Shown: piece by piece, positions 1 through 8,933 of the stretch
Numbering within the stretch: the stretch's first letter is position 1
How the letters are laid out: each line of letters starts with the position of its first letter
Source: CALZFJ01 sp051878575
Lineage (GTDB): Bacteria; Bacteroidota; Bacteroidia; Bacteroidales; Muribaculaceae
DNA length: 34,880 nt
Reading direction: 5' to 3'
Assembly: GCA_051878575.1 (NCBI GenBank)
Contig: JBJEKJ010000062.1
Coordinates: 1-34,880, forward strand
Program-made: the position numbers and the translations under genes
The notes under the pieces: model-generated
Seen by the model: only the letters and a program-made list of their open reading frames with translations
Database searches by the model: none
Told to the model about the DNA's origin: nothing

Positions 1-88
1 TTTCGCTAATCACCAAATTTACAAATAGTTATAATTCATCGAACTCACGTTACTTAGCACTCTCGCGCTTGCCACAAGCGCGGCGTTA

Positions 89-3000
89 GTGGCCGGAGTA
101 TTCCCACTGAGGGAATCGGGCACGAAAATCAAGCAACTCACCCCGACGGAGAGCCGCCAGCGTCCGAGCGACGCCCTCTTTGCCAAGCCGGTAATGGCTC
201 AGGCCGCACCGTCGGCAAAGGCAGCCGAGGCTCCCGAAATCTTCTACGAGGTGCCTTTCAAGCACCTGCTTGGAAAGAATGAGGCCAACATTTGCGCCCA
301 ATATGTGTCGTTCGACTCCAACAAAGACACAAAAACGTGGAAAATAGGCGGTTTCAACACCTACTCGGTGTGCATGAAGTCGAAAGACCTTGAGACTTCC
401 GACGATTGGTTGATATCGCCTGCCGTGCACCTACTTGCAGGCAAGACCTACGTTCTGAGCTTCCAACTCGGCTCGGCATTATCCTCGGGCAAGGAGGATA
501 AGATGGCCGTGGCAATAGGCGATGCCCAGACGGTGGAGGCAATGACCACAACCATCCTGCCACTCGCAATAGCCGACAAAGGCTCGACATGGGTCGACGT
601 GCAACAGGACTTCACCGTGGCCGCCGACGGCTACTATCACATCGGATTCCACGCAATCTCCGAGACTGCCAAGTCGGGCAATGCCAAAATCAGCAATTTC
701 TCAATAGAGGACAAAGCCGCGCAGGTGGATCCTCCTGTGGCCGGAACGCTGAGCTACGAGCTTGCCCCCAAAGGTGAGCTTAAGGCCAACGTGACCTATG
801 TGGCTCCAACCAAAGGCATAGGCGGTAGCGACCTTAAAGAGATAACAAAAGTGGAGATTGCCACCAACTGGGTGGTAACCAATACCTTCACCGACGTGAA
901 GCCGGGTGAGACCCTCACTTTCAGCGTGCCGCTGAGCAACAACGCCTACAATAAAATCGAGGCTACCGCCTACGTTGCCGACAAGGCCGGCGAGACGGTG
1001 AAGACCGACTACTTCTTCGCCGGGCCCGACAATCCACAGCCTATCACCAACGTGAGGATATCGCTGAGCGACGACATGACCCATGTGAATCTCTCGTGGG
1101 ACCCGATTAGCGAGGTAGGGGAGAATGGAGGCTACGTCGACGTATCGAAGGCCGTATATTATATTTTCGACGCTTTCGGCTCTTACTACGACCCGGCAAT
1201 AGCATCAACCACCGAGACGAGCATCTCGCTCGACTACTCCGACGTCACCGAGCAGGATTTCGTGTCGCTGCAAGTGACTGCCGGCATCGACGAGACTTAT
1301 TACTCGCTTGCCACTACCTCCGACATAGTGGTGGTGGGCAAGCCCGACCCGACACCATTCACCGAGAGCTTTGCCAACGGCTATTACGGCAACGCATGGG
1401 TGCTCGACCCGGAGTCGACGTATAGCGACGTGCTCACCGGAATCATCGGCGACAACGAATTGCAGACCAACATCGACTCCGAGGACGCAGAGCCTGAGTA
1501 TCTCAACTCTCAGGATGCCGACAACGGCTTCTTCTACATACAGCCCATAAAAACCGACGCAATTTTCCGCCTCAACTCGGTGAAAGTCGACATATCGAAA
1601 GCCGCCAAGCCGGCACTCGAATTCTACTATCAGGGCATGGGAAGCGCCCTCGACGTGCTCATCGCCGCCGAGAATGGCGAATTTACCGTGGTTAAGACCA
1701 TCGACCTAAAGGAGGCTCCCACCACCGGTTGGACACTATGCTCCGTCGACCTCACACCATATCTCGGCAAAAAATACATCTGCTTCGGCTTGCGCCTGCG
1801 CGCCATCCACAACACCGAGGAGCAGACGTGGAGCGTGCCTATCGACAACATCCGCATCCGCGACCTCGTGGCTTCCGACCTGCGCATAGCTGCCGTCAAT
1901 GCTCCCGCCAAGGCCGCTGTCGGCGACAACATCGAGGTTAAGGTGAGCGTGGAGAACCTCGGCACCGAGCCCTGCGTAGGAGCCAAAGTGACGTTGAGCA
2001 ACGAGAATGGCATCATCGGCTCGGCCAACGTGCCCGAGCTCGCACCAAATGCCGTGACTTGCCTGCCTCTCAACGTGCCAACCAACGCAGCCACTGCCGA
2101 GAGCACAAAAATCACGGCTACTATCGACTTTGCAGCCGATATGGAGCCTGCCAACAACAGCGCGTCGACAATAGTGAAAATGTCATTCAACGAGTATCCT
2201 ACCGTAACCGAGCTTGCCGGCTCATCGGCCGAAGGCGTGGCCACACTCACATGGAACGCTCCCGAATACACCGAGCTCACCAAGGGCGGAATTCGCGTTG
2301 AGGACTTCGAGAATGAGAGCTACGAGCCGCTTACAATCTCCGATTTCGGCGGTTGGACGCTCTACGACGGCGACAAGAAAAAGACCTACACATTCATGAA
2401 AGACTACTACAACCCATACCGCACGCTTCCGATGGCCTATCAGCTATTCGACCCCGTGCTTGCCGGAGTGCCCGACGACTACCTTATCGACATGCCTCCG
2501 CACAGCGGAAAAACCCTTCTCGTGGCATGGAGCGCACAAGGACAGAACGACAACTGGCTCATCTCTCCCGAGCTCTCGGGCAAGGCGCAGACCATCAGCT
2601 TCTTCGGCAGAAGTTTCACAACAGCCTATGCCGAGTCGTTTGAGGTGCTTTACTCCACCACCGACACCAACCCTGAGTCGTTCACGGTGATTGCCAATGT
2701 GGAGAATTATCCCGCCAACAACATGGTGCCCGAGGACTGGACCGAGTTCAAGGCAGCACTGCCCGAAGGCGCAAAGCACTTTGCAATACGCCATAACGCC
2801 TACGACACATACGCACTGATGCTCGATGACTTCACATTCGAGGCATCAAGCCCGCTGCCCGCCGACACCAAGCTCGTGGGATACAACGTGTATCGCAACG
2901 GCGTGAAGGTGAATGAGGCTCCCGTGACAGCCACCACGGCGACCGACGCTCCCGAGACCGGAACCTACAACTACAGCGTGAGCGCCGTCTACGACCAAGC

Positions 3001-3265
3001 CGAGTCGAAGGCTTGCGCTCCGGTGAAGATAGCAGTGAACAAGCCCGTGGGCATCGTCGCAGCCTCAGCTGCCGGAATTGTGATAGCAGCCGAGAAGTCG
3101 GCGATTATCGTTGAGGGCGCACAAGGAATGCAAATCACCATTGTCGACGTGGCAGGCGCAATGCGCCACATTGCCGTGGCATCGGCAAGCGAGCGCATAG
3201 AGCTTCCTGCCGGAGCCTACATAGTGAAAGCCGGCAACACTGTAGCAAAAGTTGTATTACCCTAA
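89..3265 (+). CDS. Secreted adhesin-like protein with choice-of-anchor J domains
   Basis: Large extracellular protein of about 1060 residues. Two regions look like choice-of-anchor J / cleaved-adhesin beta-sandwich domains: near residues 95-200 (motif DDWLISPAVHL) and near 790-950 (motif NDNWLISPEL, ending in LMLDDFTFE). Between them lie Fn3-like segments, another anchor-J-like stretch near 440-590, and a CARDB-like repeat near 595-690. The C-terminus is a short beta-rich tail ending in GAYIVKAGNTVAKVVLP, resembling the C-terminal sorting domains of type IX-secreted proteins. The listed start is a GTG, but the frame stays open back to base 35 and there encodes a clear signal peptide (ELTLLSTLALATSAALVAG); the true start is probably near base 38, where the codon is ATC rather than ATG. 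No catalytic motif is seen. A role in surface adhesion or substrate binding is inferred from domains only. Confidence 0.8.
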   Translation: MAGVFPLRESGTKIKQLTPTESRQRPSDALFAKPVMAQAAPSAKAAEAPEIFYEVPFKHLLGKNEANICAQYVSFDSNKDTKTWKIGGFNTYSVCMKSKDLETSDDWLISPAVHLLAGKTYVLSFQLGSALSSGKEDKMAVAIGDAQTVEAMTTTILPLAIADKGSTWVDVQQDFTVAADGYYHIGFHAISETAKSGNAKISNFSIEDKAAQVDPPVAGTLSYELAPKGELKANVTYVAPTKGIGGSDLKEITKVEIATNWVVTNTFTDVKPGETLTFSVPLSNNAYNKIEATAYVADKAGETVKTDYFFAGPDNPQPITNVRISLSDDMTHVNLSWDPISEVGENGGYVDVSKAVYYIFDAFGSYYDPAIASTTETSISLDYSDVTEQDFVSLQVTAGIDETYYSLATTSDIVVVGKPDPTPFTESFANGYYGNAWVLDPESTYSDVLTGIIGDNELQTNIDSEDAEPEYLNSQDADNGFFYIQPIKTDAIFRLNSVKVDISKAAKPALEFYYQGMGSALDVLIAAENGEFTVVKTIDLKEAPTTGWTLCSVDLTPYLGKKYICFGLRLRAIHNTEEQTWSVPIDNIRIRDLVASDLRIAAVNAPAKAAVGDNIEVKVSVENLGTEPCVGAKVTLSNENGIIGSANVPELAPNAVTCLPLNVPTNAATAESTKITATIDFAADMEPANNSASTIVKMSFNEYPTVTELAGSSAEGVATLTWNAPEYTELTKGGIRVEDFENESYEPLTISDFGGWTLYDGDKKKTYTFMKDYYNPYRTLPMAYQLFDPVLAGVPDDYLIDMPPHSGKTLLVAWSAQGQNDNWLISPELSGKAQTISFFGRSFTTAYAESFEVLYSTTDTNPESFTVIANVENYPANNMVPEDWTEFKAALPEGAKHFAIRHNAYDTYALMLDDFTFEASSPLPADTKLVGYNVYRNGVKVNEAPVTATTATDAPETGTYNYSVSAVYDQAESKACAPVKIAVNKPVGIVAASAAGIVIAAEKSAIIVEGAQGMQITIVDVAGAMRHIAVASASERIELPAGAYIVKAGNTVAKVVLP

Positions 3266-3314
3266 TTTATAAATACTTTTTCATAAGACCGAGAGATGAA
3301 AAGTCTTTAAAACC

Positions 3315-3354
3315 GGGAGAGCGACATCGTGACTTTGTCGCTCTCCCTTGTTTT
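3315..3354 (+). terminator. Intrinsic terminator after the adhesin-like gene
   Basis: A perfect 12-bp inverted repeat (GGGAGAGCGACA with TGTCGCTCTCCC, 3315-3326 and 3336-3347) is followed by TTGTTTT. It lies 49 bases after the stop codon. Its T-tract also supplies the upstream TTG of the next promoter. Confidence 0.9.
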
Positions 3355-3378
3355 ATTCTCCTTTATTCACTAATTTTG
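3348..3378 (+). promoter_or_regulatory. Bacteroidetes-type promoter of the acyltransferase gene
   Basis: TTG at 3348-3350, 20-base gap, then TAATTTTG at 3371-3378, matching the Bacteroidetes TTG/TAnnTTTG pattern. Transcription would begin near 3384, about 25 bases before the ATG. Confidence 0.65.
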
Positions 3379-3408
3379 TACCCGACTTGAAATCAGAATG
3401 CGATAACA

Positions 3409-4545
3409 ATGAACGACTGCATCACCCACTCAAAACCACATTATCAGATACTCGACGGACTGCGCGGCGTGGCTGCGCTCATGGTAATATGCTACCATGT
3501 GTGCGAAGGTTTTGCCACAAGCCCTGTCGACCAGAATTTCAACCACGGCTACCTCGCCGTCGACTTCTTCTTCGCTCTATCGGGATTCGTGATAGGATAT
3601 GCCTACGACGACCGTTGGGACAAGGGGCTGACCTCAGGTAAGTTCCTTCTGCGACGCCTCACGCGCCTGCACCCCATGGTGATTCTCGCGGCGCTGACGG
3701 GTGCCGCCACATTCGCCATCCAGGGCTTCACAAAGTGGGACGGCACGGTGGTCGGCGTGTGGAATGTGGCAATGGCCCTGCTGCTCACCATGCTCATGAT
3801 TCCAGCATGGCCCGGCGCTCCGCACGAGGTGAGAGGCAATGGCGAGATGTTTCCGCTCAACGGGCCGAGCTGGTCGCTCTTTTTCGAGTATATAGGCAAT
3901 CTCCTCTATATGCTTCTGCTGCGCCGCATGTCGACAAAGGCTCTCGCCACGCTCACAGCGGTGATCGGCGCAGCCTATGCCTCGCTCGACGTCATGAACA
4001 TATCGGGATGCTACAACATGGGGCTCGGCTGGACCCTTGCCGACAACAACCTAATAGGCGGATTCGTGCGCATGATGTTCTCATTCTCGGCGGGAATGCT
4101 GCTATCACGCGTCTTCAAGCCATTGAGAGTCAAGAGGACATTCGGGCTGTGCAGCCTGCTGATAGTGGTGCTGCTATCGATGCCCTACGTAGGCTCACGC
4201 ACGAATGAGCCGTCGGTGCTCAACGCCATCTACGAGTGCGCGTGCGTGCTCGTGGCGTTCCCGCTCATTGTGTACTTGGGAGCATCGGGACAGACTTCCG
4301 GCCGCCGCACGGGCGCCATCTGCAAGTTTCTCGGCGACATATCCTTCCCGCTCTACATAATCCACTATCCTTTCATGTATCTTTTCTACAACTGGCTTTG
4401 GAGCGGTGAGCGCACAACCGCGGCCATAGTGGCGGTCATCGCCATCCTTGTGCCCGCCTGCATAGCGGCGGCCTACGCAGCCCTGCGCCTCTACGATATC
4501 CCCGTTCGCGCGCGTCTTACCCGGATGTGGAATAATATGCCATAG
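3409..4545 (+). CDS. Acyltransferase family 3 (OafA/NolL-like) membrane protein
   Basis: Integral membrane acyltransferase of the Acyl_transf_3 family, which transfers acetyl or other acyl groups to surface sugars such as O-antigen, capsule or peptidoglycan. The N-terminal signature LDGLRGVAALMVICYH (residues 15-30) carries the conserved Arg and the His expected for catalysis, followed by FFALSGFVIGY in the second helix and an LLRRLTRLHP loop. About ten hydrophobic segments follow and the length (378 residues) is typical. It is a single-gene transcription unit with its own promoter between terminated neighbours, so context does not show the acceptor. The ATG at 3409 is preceded by an A-rich stretch as usual here. 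Family is confident; substrate unknown. Confidence 0.88.
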   Translation: MNDCITHSKPHYQILDGLRGVAALMVICYHVCEGFATSPVDQNFNHGYLAVDFFFALSGFVIGYAYDDRWDKGLTSGKFLLRRLTRLHPMVILAALTGAATFAIQGFTKWDGTVVGVWNVAMALLLTMLMIPAWPGAPHEVRGNGEMFPLNGPSWSLFFEYIGNLLYMLLLRRMSTKALATLTAVIGAAYASLDVMNISGCYNMGLGWTLADNNLIGGFVRMMFSFSAGMLLSRVFKPLRVKRTFGLCSLLIVVLLSMPYVGSRTNEPSVLNAIYECACVLVAFPLIVYLGASGQTSGRRTGAICKFLGDISFPLYIIHYPFMYLFYNWLWSGERTTAAIVAVIAILVPACIAAAYAALRLYDIPVRARLTRMWNNMP

Positions 4546-4549
4546 TCGG

Positions 4550-4793
4550 CAAACCCGGTATTCACCATTATTAACACATCAGGCGTCGATATATGACGGG
4601 GAGCAAATAGCAGTGAAGCTGAGTCGCGTTCAGAAAGACGTTTTCGAGTTCTGGCACATCTTCGACAATGAGGCCACTTTCGGGTCTTCACAATTCATAA
4701 AACTCCGTCTACAACCTTCCCACCAACATTTCGGGAGGAATAGGCATCTGGAGCGTTCAAGCCTCCTCGGCAATGACAGCCACTGTGCAATAA
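4550..4793 (+). pseudogene. Relic of the C-terminus of a DUF4249-like protein
   Basis: This gene-free stretch holds decayed coding sequence. One frame reads about ASIYDGEQIAVKLSRVQKDV and then FEFWHIFDNEATFGSSQFIK up to about 4703. One frame over, the reading continues as SVYNLPTNISGGIGIWSVQ and stops at TAA (4791-4793). Joined, the two parts resemble the end of DUF4249-type Bacteroidetes lipoproteins, where a strand, a KE-aromatic helix and a final GGxGIWG motif occur in that order. There is no N-terminal part and one frameshift near 4704, so it is not functional. The family match is from memory of the motif pattern. Confidence 0.5.
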
Positions 4794-4838
4794 AGCACGA
4801 TTTTTGGGGCAGGATTTGACGAATTGGGAAAATAATTG

Positions 4839-4846
4839 TAACTTCG
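4839..4846 (+). promoter_or_regulatory. Possible -7 element of the dapB operon
   Basis: TAACTTCG resembles the TAnnTTTG box with one mismatch and lies 23 bases before the dapB ATG. A TTG at 4815-4817 is 21 bases upstream. Weak but well placed. Confidence 0.4.
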
Positions 4847-4868
4847 CAAATCTAAAACTCACGAAATT

Positions 4869-5594
4869 ATGAAATTAGCACTTATAGGTTACGGAAAAAT
4901 GGGCCACGCCATCGAGAAAATCGCAAAGAGCCGTGGACATGAGATTGTGTGTATAATCGACAAGGACAATATCAGCGACATCGACAGCCCCGAATTCGCG
5001 TCGGCCGATGTGGCCATCGAGTTTTCCACTCCCGAGACTGCCTACGGCAACTATCTGCGCGCATTCTCGAAAGGCGTGAGAGTGGTGTCGGGCACCACCG
5101 GATGGACCAACCGCCTGCCTGAGATAAGGCGCATGTGCGACGAGGGGCGCGGAACGTTGCTCTACTCGTCGAACTTCAGCGTAGGCATGAACGTGTTCTT
5201 CGCCCTCAACAAGTATCTTGCACGCGTGATGAACCATTTTCCGCAATACGACGCCGACATAACCGAGATTCACCATATCCACAAGCTCGACCATCCCAGC
5301 GGCACGGCCATAACCCTTGCCGAGGGCATAATAGAGAATATTGACCGAAAGGAGAAGTGGAGTGAGGAATCAAATGCCGAAAACGTGGTGCACATAGCTC
5401 ATGAGCGCAAGGGCGAGGTTCCCGGCACGCACATAATCAACTACACATCGGAAGTCGACAAAATCACCATCACTCACGAGGCTTTCAGCCGCGAGGGATT
5501 GGCTCTTGGCGCCGTGGTGGCCGCCGAGTGGCTCAACGGAAAACAAGGTTTCTACACTATGGACAATGTGATTGACCTCAACAATATAGGATAA
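4869..5594 (+). CDS. dapB: 4-hydroxy-tetrahydrodipicolinate reductase
   Basis: Cytosolic NAD(P)H-dependent reductase of the diaminopimelate/lysine pathway, making tetrahydrodipicolinate for lysine and for peptidoglycan. The N-terminal Rossmann motif GYGKMGHAI (residues 7-15) binds the nucleotide, and SGTTGW (74-79) is the conserved cofactor/substrate loop. The active-site block IHHIHKLDHPSGTA (134-147) contains the His135 and Lys139 equivalent to E. coli H159/K163, plus the substrate-binding SGT. At 241 residues it is shorter than the E. coli enzyme, as is usual for Bacteroidetes. It heads an operon with lepB (25-base gap) and wbqC, an arrangement known from other Bacteroidales. Confidence 0.97.
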   Translation: MKLALIGYGKMGHAIEKIAKSRGHEIVCIIDKDNISDIDSPEFASADVAIEFSTPETAYGNYLRAFSKGVRVVSGTTGWTNRLPEIRRMCDEGRGTLLYSSNFSVGMNVFFALNKYLARVMNHFPQYDADITEIHHIHKLDHPSGTAITLAEGIIENIDRKEKWSEESNAENVVHIAHERKGEVPGTHIINYTSEVDKITITHEAFSREGLALGAVVAAEWLNGKQGFYTMDNVIDLNNIG

Positions 5595-5619
5595 TATCCC
5601 GCACATCGATAATATTATT

Positions 5620-7110
5620 ATGGAAGAAAACACAAACCCAAAGGCTATGGACGAAGTTAAGGAGAAAAATGCTGAAGGACTGCAACACGGCTCGCTCCGC
5701 GAGCGGCTGGCACGCGTGAAGCCTACTCGATGGGCCCGCTTTGCGGCTGTGGCGCTGCTGTTTGTCGGCTGGGTGATATGGCTCGGCTCGTGGTGGGTGA
5801 TTCTGTTCCTGCCGCTTCTTGCCGACATCTATCTCACGCAGTTTATTCCCTGGACCTGGTGGAAACACACCAAGAATAAGGCCGTGAGGACGGTGATGGG
5901 GTGGGTCGACGCCATTGTCTACGCTTTGGTGCTCGTGTATTTCATCTTCCTTTTCATAGGGCAGAACTACCAGATTCCATCATCATCGCTCGAGAAATCG
6001 CTCCTCGTGGGCGACTATCTGTGGGTGAACAAGATAATCTACGGCCCGCGAGTGCCTAACACTCCGCTGCACTTCCCGTTAGCGCAGAACACACTGCCGG
6101 TGCTCAACTGCAAATCGTATATCGACAACCCGCAGTGGGAATACCACCGCCTGAAGGGCATCCGCAATGTAGAGCGATTCGACATCGTGGTGTTCAACTT
6201 CCCGGCAGGCGACACCGTGGCGCTGAAAGTGCAGAACCCCGACTACTACACACTATGTGCCTTCGAGCCGGGCGGACGCGAGGCCGTGAGGGCCAACAAG
6301 GCCAAATATGGCGATGTGATTTTCCGTCCTGTGGACCGCCGCGAGAACTATGTGAAGCGTGCCATCGGACTTCCGGGCGAAAAACTGAAAATCGTGAACG
6401 ACACTATCCTCATCGACGGGAAGCCTATCGCCGAGCCTAAGAACGTGCAATACAACTACCTGATTCAGACCGACGGCCGCGAAATCGACGATGCCACATG
6501 GGAAATGCTCGGTGTGAGCGTCGACGATCGAAACCGAGTAGTGATCACCGAGCCCGGCGAGGTGTATGGCGTGATGGGACTCGGACTGAGCGTGAACGAC
6601 GACGGAACGGTGCCGCCAATCTACCAGTCGCCGCTCACTGCCGAGATGCGCGCAAAGATAGGCGACATAGCATGGATTACGGGCTTGGTGAAACTGCCCG
6701 TGAATGAGATGGTGACCATGTATCCCATAACCCACGACTATGGATGGACGCGCGCCAACTATGGCGAGATTTGGATTCCAAAGAAAGGAGCCACGCTGAC
6801 TTTAACCACCGAGAACCTGCCAATCTATGAGCGCGTGATTCGAAACTATGAGGGCAACACGCTCGAGGTGCGCGACGGGAAGATACTTATCAACGGAGCA
6901 GCAGCCGACAGCTACACCTTCAAGATGGACTACTACTGGATGATGGGCGACAACCGCGACAACTCGGCCGACTCCCGATACTGGGGATTCGTGCCCGAGG
7001 ACCACATCGTGGGCTCGCCGATATTCATCATCGTGTCGTTCGACAAGGACAAGGGATTCCCGGGCATCCGATGGAACCGTTTGTTAAAATCAGCCAATCC
7101 CGACAAATGA
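5620..7110 (+). CDS. lepB: Signal peptidase I
   Basis: Inner-membrane serine protease that removes signal peptides from exported proteins. Hydrophobic segments lie near residues 41-75 and 96-113. The catalytic serine motif IPSSSLEKSL (119-128) puts the nucleophile at Ser123, and the general-base lysine is Lys246 in NYVKRAIGLPGEKL. The box E motif MGDNRDNSADSRYWG lies near residues 447-461. At 496 residues it is much longer than the E. coli enzyme because of insertions between Ser and Lys and between Lys and box E, typical of Bacteroidetes LepB. Its stop codon overlaps the next start (ATGA), indicating translational coupling with wbqC. Confidence 0.96.
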   Translation: MEENTNPKAMDEVKEKNAEGLQHGSLRERLARVKPTRWARFAAVALLFVGWVIWLGSWWVILFLPLLADIYLTQFIPWTWWKHTKNKAVRTVMGWVDAIVYALVLVYFIFLFIGQNYQIPSSSLEKSLLVGDYLWVNKIIYGPRVPNTPLHFPLAQNTLPVLNCKSYIDNPQWEYHRLKGIRNVERFDIVVFNFPAGDTVALKVQNPDYYTLCAFEPGGREAVRANKAKYGDVIFRPVDRRENYVKRAIGLPGEKLKIVNDTILIDGKPIAEPKNVQYNYLIQTDGREIDDATWEMLGVSVDDRNRVVITEPGEVYGVMGLGLSVNDDGTVPPIYQSPLTAEMRAKIGDIAWITGLVKLPVNEMVTMYPITHDYGWTRANYGEIWIPKKGATLTLTTENLPIYERVIRNYEGNTLEVRDGKILINGAAADSYTFKMDYYWMMGDNRDNSADSRYWGFVPEDHIVGSPIFIIVSFDKDKGFPGIRWNRLLKSANPDK

Positions 7111-7742
7111 CGACGTTGCCCGGCTCACAGACCACTGCCACGCCTTTCAACTGCGTGTTTGCCGGCAGCATAAGCTACTACGCCCGGATGCTGAGGGCCG
7201 GAACCGTGTGCTTCGACACCGAATCGGCGGTGACGCGCCGCGACAAGAGCCACAATCATTGCCACATCATCGACGCCAACGGCCCGATTTCGCTCACCAT
7301 ACCCATCGAACGTCCCGCACACTGGCACGGATACCATGTGCGCGACATGCGGATATCCGAGCACGGCGACTGGAGGCACACGCATCTCGGCGCGATATTC
7401 TCGGCCTATGGGAAGGCTCCGTTCTTCGAATACATCGCACCCGACCTGAAAGCCCTGTATGAGCGAGGCGACCGCTGGCTCGTCGACTTCAACATGGCCA
7501 TGCACAACCTTATCGTCGACTTCCTCGACTTGCCCATAACCACCGTCGACACCGACGGCATGGAGCATTCAGGAGTGGTGACCGACGACTATGCGCCATG
7601 CCATGCCGAGTATTACCAGATTTGGGCGCAAAAACACGGCTTCGCCTCACGCCTGAGCATCCTCGACCTGCTGATGAACACCGGCCGAGAGGCGATATTC
7701 ACTCTCAAGGCAATATGTGAGACCCTACACACAGCCACATAG
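7107..7742 (+). CDS. WbqC-like family protein
   Basis: Protein of the WbqC-like family (PF08889), first noted in polysaccharide clusters; its biochemical activity is not established. Recognisable features are the N-terminal PFNCVFAGSISYYARML, the TRRDKSHNHCHI block and the WRHTHLGAIFSAYGKAPFF block, in the order expected for the family. The frame is open upstream to 7071, but the ATG at 7107 overlaps the lepB stop as ATGA, so I choose that start (211 residues). Many His and aromatic residues are conserved, suggestive of an enzyme. It is the last gene of the dapB-lepB-wbqC operon. Confidence 0.85.
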   Translation: MTTLPGSQTTATPFNCVFAGSISYYARMLRAGTVCFDTESAVTRRDKSHNHCHIIDANGPISLTIPIERPAHWHGYHVRDMRISEHGDWRHTHLGAIFSAYGKAPFFEYIAPDLKALYERGDRWLVDFNMAMHNLIVDFLDLPITTVDTDGMEHSGVVTDDYAPCHAEYYQIWAQKHGFASRLSILDLLMNTGREAIFTLKAICETLHTAT

Positions 7743-7814
7743 CGCCACCGCAAGAATAAAAGAGAAAAAGGATATATTTTCAAAACTTTGCGAAAAATCG
7801 ACCAATTAACCACA

Positions 7815-7844
7815 TTGTCGGATATGCGTTTTTTAGTATTTTTG
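7815..7844 (+). promoter_or_regulatory. Bacteroidetes-type promoter of the phospholipase gene
   Basis: TTG at 7815-7817, a 19-base gap and TATTTTTG at 7837-7844 form one of the best promoter matches in the window. The start point near 7850 lies after the first in-frame start at 7788, supporting the ATG at 7866. Confidence 0.75.
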
Positions 7845-7865
7845 CACCCGAATAGAACCAAGAAT

Positions 7866-8708
7866 ATGAAATACCTCAAACTATATCTCGTAGCAACAAT
7901 AATACTATCGGCTCTTGCACAGGGCAATGCACAGATTGTGAAAATGCGCAGCGAGTCGTTCAATGCCGACAGCATACGCAAGGAATTCGACAACGGGCCT
8001 TATTTCACCCTCTATAAAGACAATTACTTCACCGTAGGCACGTCGGTTGGCGACAAGCCCGACGGCGACAACTCCGACGTGAAATTCCAGGTGAGCATTG
8101 CCCAGCGCCTCACAAAGAGCACGCTGCCGTTCAACTCCTACCTATTCCTGATGTACTCACAAAAGTGCATGTGGAACGTGTTCAAGGAGTCGCTGCCGAT
8201 GCGCGACCTGAACTTCAACCCCGGTATCGGCCTGTCAAAGCTGCTCATCGTGAAAGACCGCCTTATCGGAAAGGCAACACTGCTCATAGAGCATGAGTCG
8301 AACGGACGCGACGGCGAGGAGTCGCGAAGCTGGAACAAAATCTCGCTCTGCGGCAGCATATTCGTCGACCCACAGGTGATGATTCACGCAAAATACTGGA
8401 TCCCGATTATCGATGGCGAGAACAACCGCGACATACTGAAATACAGCGGCATCTACCAGACCGGACTGCAATACATGTCGCCAAACCAGAGATTCGGACT
8501 TGCCGTGACACTTATCAAGCGCTCGGGATGGAACCTCAACTTCAACACAATCGTGGAGCTGAACTACCGCCTCTTCAAGACCGAGAACCAATTCTTTTTC
8601 GTGCAATACTACAACGGCTACGGCGAGAACCTGCTCGACTACAACCAGTATCACTCACGCCTGCGCATAGGCCTCGTGATAAAGCCAAAATTCTTCAGCG
8701 ACTACTAA
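7866..8708 (+). CDS. pldA: Outer-membrane phospholipase A (OMPLA)
   Basis: Outer-membrane beta-barrel hydrolase that removes acyl chains from phospholipids misplaced in the outer leaflet. After a signal peptide (KLYLVATIILSALAQGNAQ) comes a region with FTVGTSVGDK (an OMPLA-like first strand) and the active-site block HESNGRDGEESRSWNK. His143, Ser145 and Asn157 of the 280-residue precursor match the spacing of the E. coli triad H142/S144/N156. Later strands alternate polar and aromatic residues, and the protein ends FFSDY. The start at 7866 is chosen because the promoter sits just upstream of it and the signal peptide follows directly; the longer frame from 7788 would begin upstream of the transcript. 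Confidence 0.92.
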   Translation: MKYLKLYLVATIILSALAQGNAQIVKMRSESFNADSIRKEFDNGPYFTLYKDNYFTVGTSVGDKPDGDNSDVKFQVSIAQRLTKSTLPFNSYLFLMYSQKCMWNVFKESLPMRDLNFNPGIGLSKLLIVKDRLIGKATLLIEHESNGRDGEESRSWNKISLCGSIFVDPQVMIHAKYWIPIIDGENNRDILKYSGIYQTGLQYMSPNQRFGLAVTLIKRSGWNLNFNTIVELNYRLFKTENQFFFVQYYNGYGENLLDYNQYHSRLRIGLVIKPKFFSDY

Positions 8709-8777
8709 TCACCACCTGCGGCAATCGCAAAACACCCGATTTCACGTATTCCTATCAATTCACGCACACGTTTTTTG

Positions 8778-8798
8778 CACACTATTGCCCAAAGTGTG
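8778..8798 (+). terminator. Weak stem-loop after the phospholipase gene
   Basis: A 6-bp inverted repeat (CACACT with AGTGTG) 70 bases after the stop codon. A T-rich stretch follows only about 15-30 bases later, so it is at best a weak terminator. Confidence 0.25.
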
Positions 8799-8861
8799 AG
8801 ATAAATAGGTGAAATTTTATTCTTTTTTCTTAAAATCGGTTCTCGGTAACGATAGTTTGCA

Positions 8862-8869
8862 TATATTTG
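8862..8869 (+). promoter_or_regulatory. -7 element upstream of the XRE-cupin gene
   Basis: TATATTTG matches TAnnTTTG exactly, with TTC rather than TTG at the expected upstream position (8840-8842). It predicts a leader of about 60 bases before the ATG at 8934. Confidence 0.55.
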
Positions 8870-8933
8870 CGGCGACTAAATCACAAATATGCTATAAAGC
8901 ATATTTTTACAACAATTTTAACGCGTAAAAATT

